Part shown: in pieces, positions 59,701-64,000 of the stretch | Layout: each line of letters opens with the position of its first letter | Numbering within the stretch: position 1 is the stretch's first letter | Assembly: GCA_902495455.1 (NCBI GenBank) | Contig: CABUXJ010000011.1 | Span: forward strand, 1 to 64,000 | DNA: 64,000 nt | Reading direction: 5' to 3' | Origin: an uncultured Prevotella sp. | GTDB taxonomy: Bacteria; Bacteroidota; Bacteroidia; Bacteroidales; Bacteroidaceae | The notes under the pieces: generated by a model | Database searches by the model: none | The model's input: only the letters and a program-made list of their open reading frames with translations | What the model was told of the DNA's origin: nothing | Made by a program: the position numbers and the translations under genes

Positions 59701-60348
59701 GGCAAACTGGCCCGGCTCGTAGACGTATTCCACCTCGCGGAAACCAAACTCACGCAGCGTTGCCATCACCTCCGCGACACCGACAGTCTGCTCCACGGTC
59801 AGCTCCAGCGTGCGGCTGTCCAGACGGTGGCGCGAAACGACAAGCTCGGCGACGGCCTCGGGGTAGGAAACGATAAAGAGGGAAGAAGTTGCTGCCGCCG
59901 TCGAACCTCCATTCAACGATGTGCATGCCTCCGGGGCATCCCCCTTCATGGCGGTAGCAACTTCTTCACTCTTCCCTCTTCGTTCTTCATTTTTAATTCT
60001 TCGTTCTTCATTTATAGTCAGTGCCTCCGTGCGCAAGATCTCGCTGGCCGCGTCCCGTTGTCCGTACTTGACCGCGCGACGATAGGACGACGGAAAATAT
60101 AGCACATCCTCCTGCCCCATCACCTGAGTGAGATCATGATAGAAGTAGCCGGCTTCGTCGGCATCCTTGAGTATGAAGAGCATCGTCCGGGCGGTGCGCA
60201 AAGCCACAGCGGCAAACGCCAGCGGCGCCGAAGACGCCACGAGGCCGTCCAACTGCAGCGTTGAGAGAGTGTGGTCACCGAGTTTATCCGCCAACGCCGC
60301 CACCTGAGGCAGCCGGGCGTACATCTGCTGTAATTCTTTTATTTCCAT
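56737..60348 (-). CDS. mfd: transcription-repair coupling factor Mfd with two in-frame palindromic-repeat insertions
   Basis: 1203 residues from ATG 60348. Releases RNA polymerase stalled at DNA damage and recruits UvrA. The UvrB-like N-terminal region, the RNA-polymerase-interacting domain (FEPGDYVVHVDHGIGRFGGL), the RecG-like translocase with Walker A GDVGFGKTE (~665) and DEEQKFGV (~767), TATPIPRTLQ, and the C-terminal TRCF domain are all intact. Odd: residues ~112-158 and ~417-461 are two near-identical insertions, each with EEVATAMKGD, PEA, TS, GGSTAAATSSLF. They are encoded by palindromic repeats (59875-60015 and 58966-59100) of a family also found between genes here. The frame is kept through both, so the protein is probably made. 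Confidence 0.93.
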   Translation of the reverse strand: MEIKELQQMYARLPQVAALADKLGDHTLSTLQLDGLVASSAPLAFAAVALRTARTMLFILKDADEAGYFYHDLTQVMGQEDVLYFPSSYRRAVKYGQRDAASEILRTEALTINEERRIKNEERRGKSEEVATAMKGDAPEACTSLNGGSTAAATSSLFIVSYPEAVAELVVSRHRLDSRTLELTVEQTVGVAEVMATLREFGFREVEYVYEPGQFALRGSILDVYSYSCEYPFRIDFFGDDIDSIRTFEVDTQLSRERRTTVRIVPELAGLTEDRVPLFSFLSDDAIVVMKDGADIRDAIARTYEEGFLQQAIVERLEGATEVEQHAIMQQMRKEVQLMTVGQFADAVAPFRIVEIGHRPFRMVDATIRFNISPQPLFHKNFDMLRQSLEDYRLRGYGIFILADSRKQNERLKEILGSEEGRMKREEVATAMKGDDPEARTSVKGGSTAAATSSLFPLPSSFIPVDRTLHEGFVDNDMRVCFFTDHQIFDRFHKYNLKSDRARSGKMSLTLKEIRQFEPGDYVVHVDHGIGRFGGLVRMPQPDGGMQEMIKIQYQNGDSIYVSIHSLYKVSKYKAQDNGEPPRLSHLGTGQWERLKERTKKKLKDIARDLIKLYAQRRQEQGFAFSPDSFMQHELEASFLYEDTPDQLKATNDVKADMERRRPMDRLVCGDVGFGKTEVAVRAAFKAACDSKQVAVLVPTTVLAYQHYQTFSKRLKDFPVRVDYLTRARSAKQTRELLKDLEDGKIDILIGTHKLIGKSVKFHDLGLLIIDEEQKFGVAVKEKLRQMKVNVDTLTMSATPIPRTLQFSLVGARDLSTIQTPPPNRYPIQTEIHTFNPEIIADAVNFEMSRNGQVYIVNNRINELQRIADMIHKYIPDARIAIGHGQMKPEELEHIILDFANYDYDVLVSTTIVESGIDIPNANTIIINGANNFGLSDLHQMRGRVGRGNRKAFCYLLAPPLSALPQESRRRLEALENFSELGSGINIAMQDLDIRGAGNLLGAEQSGFIADLGYETYQKILNQAVAELKNDEFSDLYADETAAQEMAASDFVDDCALESDIEMYFPPTYIPNDSERMLLYRELDNLTEDAEVEQYRLRLRDRFGAIPAVGEELMRVVPLRRMGKSLGCEKIMLKQHRMTLFFVSNPNSPYYRSAAFDSILTYIASNPRRCNLREHNGKRSIVISDVKTVGAGVDVLREIMDNK
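58966..59100. repeat. family D palindrome inserted in frame in mfd, insertion 2
   Basis: Arms gaagagggaagagtgaagaa...gttgctgccgcc (about 58973-59007) and ggcggtagcaacttcttccc...cttcac (about 59057-59097). Encodes residues ~417-461 of Mfd on the minus strand. The core of ~86 bases differs from insertion 1 at about seven positions by eye. Confidence 0.9.
59875..60015. repeat. family D palindrome inserted in frame in mfd, insertion 1
   Basis: Arms aaagagggaagaagttgctg...ccgcc (59875-59900) and ggcggtagcaacttcttcac... (from 59951), extended by two more ttcgttcttcattt units to about 60013. Encodes residues ~112-158 of Mfd. Confidence 0.9.
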
Positions 60349-60472
60349 TGTGGTTGACAAAACGACACGTGCCGACGGCGGAACATTGTCTTTTCACATC
60401 ATGAGAAAAGACTGAATGTCACGCTGCTGCCGGCTAAATCCGATGATATCCCATCCTTTGGGATTGATGTCA

Positions 60473-60503
60473 CAAAGGTAAGCATTTTCAGCCAAAATGC
60501 AAA
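60473..60503 (-). promoter_or_regulatory. promoter TTTG-N19-TACCTTTG of mfd
   Basis: On the minus strand TTTG (60503-60500), 19 bases, then TACCTTTG (60480-60473), about 125 bases upstream of ATG 60348. Confidence 0.6.
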
Positions 60504-60600
60504 ACATCGGCATGGACAATCACTCCCTATACAGAAAGAACCTTATTCTGATTTTGATACTGTTTCCTCCGTTCAGAATCTCTCTCTACATACCTCACCG

Positions 60601-60720
60601 GTAGGGTCGCGACCCGTCGCGACCGCCTCGTGGTTCATTTATAATTACCCATATATCTGCCCTAAACGGACATGTCAGACCACGAGACATGGTGGCGGTC
60701 GCGACGGGTCGCGACCCTAC
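60601..60720. repeat. palindromic element family B copy 3 (most intact)
   Basis: 120 bases with 27-base ends, gtagggtcgcgacccgtcgc... at 60601-60627 and complement at 60694-60720, one mismatch. A second inner pair cctcgtgg-t / a-ccacgag lies just inside. Confidence 0.9.
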
Positions 60721-60958
60721 TTTTCCGTGATATATGATTATGATCATTCATGGCATGAATATTATTTACCGGATAACAATTATCCTGATTTGATGCCGGA
60801 AAAATGCGGCAAAATAGTTGCATATATCCAACTAAAACGCCTTGAAATCTTAAAATGTAGTGATTATTCCGAAAAATACGCTCTCCGGAGTCTCTCAAAA
60901 ACATCGTTCGGCGGGACGACGACAGTCGTTTTTCGTCACATTTTCGTTGCCGTCGTGA

Positions 60959-61065
60959 GCCGTAAGGGCCTCCCGGGGTCGCAACGGGCATGCCGTTGTC
61001 CTCCAACGAGCACGCCGCCGCGATGCAACGGGGGCCCCGTTGCAACCCCGAGAGGCCCTTACGGC
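60959..61065. repeat. GC-rich palindromic repeat, family A copy 3
   Basis: Outer arms gccgtaagggcctcccgggg (from 60959) and ccccgagaggcccttacggc (to 61065), followed inward by gcaacggg / ccccgttgc and a cggcatgcc-type centre. Confidence 0.8.
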
Positions 61066-61368
61066 AAAGCCGAAAAAAGCCAGGAAAACACCAGCGCGCG
61101 CAACACACTGACAGTCAGGTGATTGCAAAAAGCCGCAAAAATTGCCGTTTTTCGACCGAAAATACGATTTGACGGAGTCGGTACGGCATTAACACACGTT
61201 AAAGTAAATTTTATTCATACCGCATGGACACTACATACTTTTTCACGGAAAACACCGATGTTACGTGAAACGCAAGGGCTTGAAACATATCCATAGTGCA
61301 TCATGAAGTCTCCGACTATCAACGAACGTTCAAAAAAAGCAAATAAATCAGAATAAATACCGTTATGT

Positions 61369-61400
61369 TTTGGCCGTTAAGGGCGTTTGATGTATCTTTG
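61369..61400 (+). promoter_or_regulatory. promoter TTTG-N20-TATCTTTG of the GT2 gene
   Basis: TTTG 61369-61372, 20 bases, TATCTTTG 61393-61400, 30 bases before ATG 61431. One of the best consensus matches in the window. Confidence 0.75.
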
Positions 61401-61430
61401 TGGTGTAGTTTCAACCAAATCTGAAAAGAC

Positions 61431-62177
61431 ATGCACCCAAGCGACAGCATCATAATCATCCCGACATACAACGAGAAGGAGAACATCGAGAAAATCATTC
61501 GGGCGATATTCGCGCTCGAAAAGTGTTTCCACATACTCGTCATCGACGACGGCTCACCTGACGGAACGGCCGCCATCGTCCACCGACTGATAGACACGGA
61601 GATGGGCGACCGCCTGTTCATCGTCGAACGTAGCGGCAAGTTGGGGCTGGGAACGGCCTACATCGCCGGTTTCCGCTGGGCACTGGAGCATGGTTATGAC
61701 TATATCTTCGAGATGGACGCCGACTTCAGCCACGATCCCAACGACCTGCCGCGGCTCTACGCCGCCTGTCACGACGAGGGCTACGACGTGGCCATCGGCT
61801 CGCGATATGTCTCCGGGGTGAACGTGGTCAACTGGCCCATCGGCCGCGTGCTGATGAGCTATTTCGCCTCAAAATATGTGCGGATGGTCACTGGATTCAA
61901 GGTCAACGACACCACGGCCGGATTTAAGTGCTACCGCCGCCGCGTGTTGGAGACCATCGAGCTGGACAAGATACGCTTCAAGGGCTACGCCTTCCAGATA
62001 GAGATGAAGTTCACGGCCTATAAAATCGGTTTCCGCATCAAGGAAGTTCCGGTCATCTTCGTCAACCGTCGCGAAGGCGTATCAAAGATGAGCGGCGGCA
62101 TCTTCGGCGAGGCTTTCTTCGGTGTCATGCGCCTGAGATGGGACGGATGGACGAGGAAATACCCGAAAATAAAGTGA
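61431..62177 (+). CDS. polyprenol monophosphomannose synthase-like glycosyltransferase (DPM1-type GT2)
   Basis: 248 residues, soluble GT-A enzyme without membrane helices. IIIIPTYNEKENIEKIIRAI, LVIDDGSPDGTA, the metal-binding FEMDADFSHDP, and ATGFKVNDTTAGFKCYRR match DPM1/Ppm1-type enzymes, which transfer mannose (or another hexose) from GDP-sugar to polyprenyl phosphate to make a lipid-linked donor for extracytoplasmic glycosylation. In Bacteroidota such enzymes are nearly universal and often lie near lipid genes. Acceptor and sugar are inferred from the family only. Its TGA stop is formed inside the family D repeat that starts at the gene end. Confidence 0.9.
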   Translation: MHPSDSIIIIPTYNEKENIEKIIRAIFALEKCFHILVIDDGSPDGTAAIVHRLIDTEMGDRLFIVERSGKLGLGTAYIAGFRWALEHGYDYIFEMDADFSHDPNDLPRLYAACHDEGYDVAIGSRYVSGVNVVNWPIGRVLMSYFASKYVRMVTGFKVNDTTAGFKCYRRRVLETIELDKIRFKGYAFQIEMKFTAYKIGFRIKEVPVIFVNRREGVSKMSGGIFGEAFFGVMRLRWDGWTRKYPKIK

Positions 62178-62393
62178 AGAACGAAGAGGGAAGAGTGAAG
62201 AAGTTGCTGCCGCCATTCCCGCGTTGTTACAATATCAAGACAACGTTGGAATTGCGGCAGCAACTTCTTCCCTCTTCCCTCTTCGTTCTTCACTTAAATG
62301 GCGGCAGCAACTTCTTCCCTCTTCCCTCTTCGTTCTTCACTTAAATTGCGGCAGCAACTTCTTCACTCTTCCCTCTTCGTTCTTCACTTAACT
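62173..62393. repeat. triple family D palindrome between GT2 and plsC
   Basis: One purine-rich arm (gtgaagaacgaagagggaag...ttgctgccgcc, 62174-62214) and three successive pyrimidine-rich arms (gcggcagcaacttcttc...cttcactta), ending near 62298, 62343 and 62389. This looks like local amplification of half of the palindrome. It begins at the GT2 stop codon and ends 5 bases before the plsC stop. Confidence 0.85.
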
Positions 62394-63152
62394 CTACTGG
62401 TCCGGATTCTCCACGTATCCCTGATATTCGGGAACCAGCGCACTCATCACCGAGTCATAGCTCTGGCGCATGGTCGCCTGTACGTTTTGCGACCCGCGGC
62501 CGATCGGATAGACAGGCTGATGGATGGTGAGGCGCAGCGGATGCCACGTGACCCACTTGCCGTCACGCATCCGCGGCATGACGTCAAACGAGCCGTTGAT
62601 GGTCAGCGGCACGACGGGCAACTGCAACTCGTCGGCCAGCATGAAAGCTCCCTTGCGGAAGAGCCCCATGTGGCCGGTGAACGTGCGTGCTCCCTCGGGG
62701 AAGACCATGACACTCATGCCGCTCCTCAACGTTTCCCGGGCGGCATCATACGTTTCCTTTATGCGGCTCGGGCCACGCTTGTCGACAAATATCTGATGGG
62801 ACGCGCTGCATGCAAAGCCCACAAACGGCATCTTGCGCAGCTGGTGCTTCATCATCCACTTGAAGTTGCGGCCGAGAAAACCGTAAATCAAAAATATGTC
62901 GAACGCCCCCTGATGGTTGGCCACAAAGACGTAAGAATGGTCCGGCTCAAGATTTTCCCGTCCCTCCACGGTGACTGGAAGGAGACATAAGCGGATGATG
63001 ATCCGGGCCCACCAGTGGCCGGGATAGTAGCCGAAGAAATGGCCGCCGCCCAAAGCGCAGCCGACAACGACCGTAAATGCGGTCAGGACTGTGGCCAGGA
63101 TGCCGAGCGGCAAAACCACAAAGAGCTGATAAATTCGATATATGTATTTCAT
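62394..63152 (-). CDS. plsC: 1-acyl-sn-glycerol-3-phosphate acyltransferase
   Basis: 252 residues from ATG 63152; the frame continues upstream but overlaps the next gene on the same strand and lacks similarity there. N-terminal membrane segment (LFVVLPLGILATVLTAFTVV), the catalytic HX4D motif in NHQGAFDIF, and the substrate-binding FPEGAR motif. Transfers an acyl chain to lysophosphatidate to make phosphatidate for phospholipid synthesis at the inner membrane. Its ATGA overlaps the stop of the upstream phosphoesterase, so the two are translationally coupled. Confidence 0.93.
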   Translation of the reverse strand: MKYIYRIYQLFVVLPLGILATVLTAFTVVVGCALGGGHFFGYYPGHWWARIIIRLCLLPVTVEGRENLEPDHSYVFVANHQGAFDIFLIYGFLGRNFKWMMKHQLRKMPFVGFACSASHQIFVDKRGPSRIKETYDAARETLRSGMSVMVFPEGARTFTGHMGLFRKGAFMLADELQLPVVPLTINGSFDVMPRMRDGKWVTWHPLRLTIHQPVYPIGRGSQNVQATMRQSYDSVMSALVPEYQGYVENPDQ

Positions 63153-64000
63153 TTTTTCTTCAGTGTTATGACGACAATCTCTCCCGGTACACCAAAGCGG
63201 AAGGGGATGAAACCGCCGAGTCCGGTGCTTACGTTGATGGTGCGGTCTTCTTCCGTGAACATGCCGCCCCACTCGTCGTAGACCAGTGAGGCCGGCGACC
63301 AGCCGAACAGGGCGAACTGCATAGCGTGGGTATGACCGCTCAAGGTGAGCCGGGCTGTCGATTGGGGGAGTATCTTGCGCCGCCACGAACTCGGATCATG
63401 CTCAAGCATGATGACAAAAGCACTGTCGCCAACGTTCTTCAATGTCTTTCCGATGTCGCCTTTCTGCGGAAATTTGCGGCCGTCGCCGTCATTTTCCATT
63501 CCGGCAACGACAATTGAATCGGCCCCGCGGCGCACCATGCGGTTCTCATTGAGCAGCAGCGTCCATCCCATCCGGCGCTGAATGTCTATCATTTCACGCA
63601 GACTTGCTGCTTTGGTTGCCTCGTCTGCCTTGATATAGTCGGCATAGTCGTGATTTCCGAGAACGGAGAAGACTCCGTCGGGAGCTTGAAGCGAGGCCAA
63701 CAGAACCTCATGGGGAATGACTTCGAGTGGCCGCATGTTCTGCAGGTCGCCCGTGAAGACAATCATATCGGGACGTTGTGCCATGATGCTGTCGATATCG
63801 CGACGCAGCAGCGACTGTCTCTCCACGCCGTAAGTACCCACATGCGCATCCGAAAAATGGACGATACGATAGCCGTCAAAGGCTGCGGGCAGGTCTTTAG
63901 AGGCATATTCCACGTGGCGCACGGTGAGTTTGTCAAACCCCACGAACGTCCCGTAAAACAGCACATACCACATCAGCAACACCAAGACAAGGCCAACGAC
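63149..64000 (-). CDS. metallophosphoesterase, 5' end beyond the window
   Basis: At least 283 codons; the frame stays open to the window edge (VVGLVLVLLMWYVLFYG), so the start is outside. The visible N-terminus is a membrane helix, and the calcineurin-like phosphoesterase core follows: HFSDAHVGT, FTGDLQNM, VLGNHDYADY, and the C-terminal SGHTHAMQF, which supply the dimetal ligands. Members of this membrane-anchored group (YkuE-like) have been linked to hydrolysis of lipid phosphates such as UDP-diacylglucosamine-type substrates; here the coupled plsC gene supports a link to phospholipid or lipid A metabolism, but the substrate is not shown. Confidence 0.87.
   Translation of the reverse strand, partial: VVGLVLVLLMWYVLFYGTFVGFDKLTVRHVEYASKDLPAAFDGYRIVHFSDAHVGTYGVERQSLLRRDIDSIMAQRPDMIVFTGDLQNMRPLEVIPHEVLLASLQAPDGVFSVLGNHDYADYIKADEATKAASLREMIDIQRRMGWTLLLNENRMVRRGADSIVVAGMENDGDGRKFPQKGDIGKTLKNVGDSAFVIMLEHDPSSWRRKILPQSTARLTLSGHTHAMQFALFGWSPASLVYDEWGGMFTEEDRTINVSTGLGGFIPFRFGVPGEIVVITLKKK

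Larger units (their letters stand above)
60349..61430. other. 1.1 kb intergenic region with palindromes
   Basis: Between divergent mfd and the GT2 gene. Contains the mfd promoter, a family B element (60601-60720), a family A palindrome (60959-61065) and the GT2 promoter. Open frames of 130-150 codons on both strands arise from the palindromes and do not look like proteins. Confidence 0.6.

Noticed and set aside
54642..60348. Frameshift or pseudogene in the AraC-type regulator or mfd
   Set aside because: Both frames are continuous with all expected terminal domains; the mfd irregularities are in-frame insertions.
60662..61122. Overlapping open frames on both strands near 61 kb
   Set aside because: They are produced by the GC-rich palindrome read in both directions; no recognisable protein features.

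Overview
The window looks like part of a chromosome from a member of the Bacteroidales, most likely Prevotellaceae or a close relative. Three kinds of evidence support this. Many genes are preceded by Bacteroidota-type promoters (TTTG, 19-21 bases, then TAnnTTTG). Several secreted proteins end in the GxYIVxGKKVxxK-type tail of type IX secretion cargo. The gene families are also typical (Wzi, DUF5689, DUF6359, triple-tyrosine regulators, GH81/GH128/GH16). Coding DNA is moderately GC-rich and intergenic DNA is AT-rich, apart from GC-rich palindromes. No rRNA, CRISPR array, phage or intact insertion sequence is visible; one tRNA is present.

Layout. 0.2-1.9 kb: an AAA-ATPase/PD-(D/E)XK protein. 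2.0-7.5 kb: a surface-glycan operon (GT2 glycosyltransferase, DegT aminotransferase, two small PglC-like phosphoglycosyltransferases, a CapD/PglF-like dehydratase), converging with a Wzi-like outer-membrane protein and a lipocalin-like lipoprotein (7.5-9.4 kb). 9.8-12.2 kb: a low-complexity secreted protein, a histidine phosphatase and an HdeD-like membrane protein. 12.3-14.3 kb: a C10 (streptopain-type) protease with a sorting tail. 15.5-16.7 kb: uridine kinase and a uracil-DNA-glycosylase-like protein. 16.9-24.6 kb: a probable extracellular nucleic-acid scavenging locus (secreted exo/endonuclease/phosphatase, TonB-dependent receptor, two OB-fold lipoproteins, DNA/RNA non-specific endonuclease). 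24.8-30.4 kb: bL31B, glutathione peroxidase, thioredoxin reductase, HAD phosphatase, sodium symporter and tRNA-Glu.

30.6-49.1 kb is a beta-1,3-glucan (laminarin-like) degradation locus: GH81, two discoidin-domain proteins, a 62-residue peptide, GH128, GH16 with three repeated modules, and a stand-alone single-module protein. A divergently transcribed membrane-spanning LuxR-type regulator lies at its upstream end. There is no SusC/SusD pair; instead six large products carry sorting tails. 49-64 kb holds Hsp20, ilvA-ridA, a GH31 alpha-glycosidase, a membrane-spanning AraC-type regulator without kinase, mfd, a polyprenol-phosphate mannosyltransferase-like GT2, PlsC and a metallophosphoesterase cut by the window edge.

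The most unusual feature is the density of palindromic repeats. At least four families are present. (A) Nested GC-rich palindromes near 15.0, 25.8 and 61.0 kb. (B) 120-230 bp elements with 27-30 bp inverted ends at 15.2, 37.2 and 60.6 kb, one containing a second palindrome. (C) A 131-132 bp MITE-like element present twice in inverted orientation (34.9 and 51.9 kb). (D) A 'gaagagtgaag...ttgctgccgcc' family that supplies stop codons to several genes and is inserted twice, in frame, inside mfd. The mfd insertions resemble the protein-coding palindromic elements known from Rickettsia and are the leading candidate for something undescribed here.
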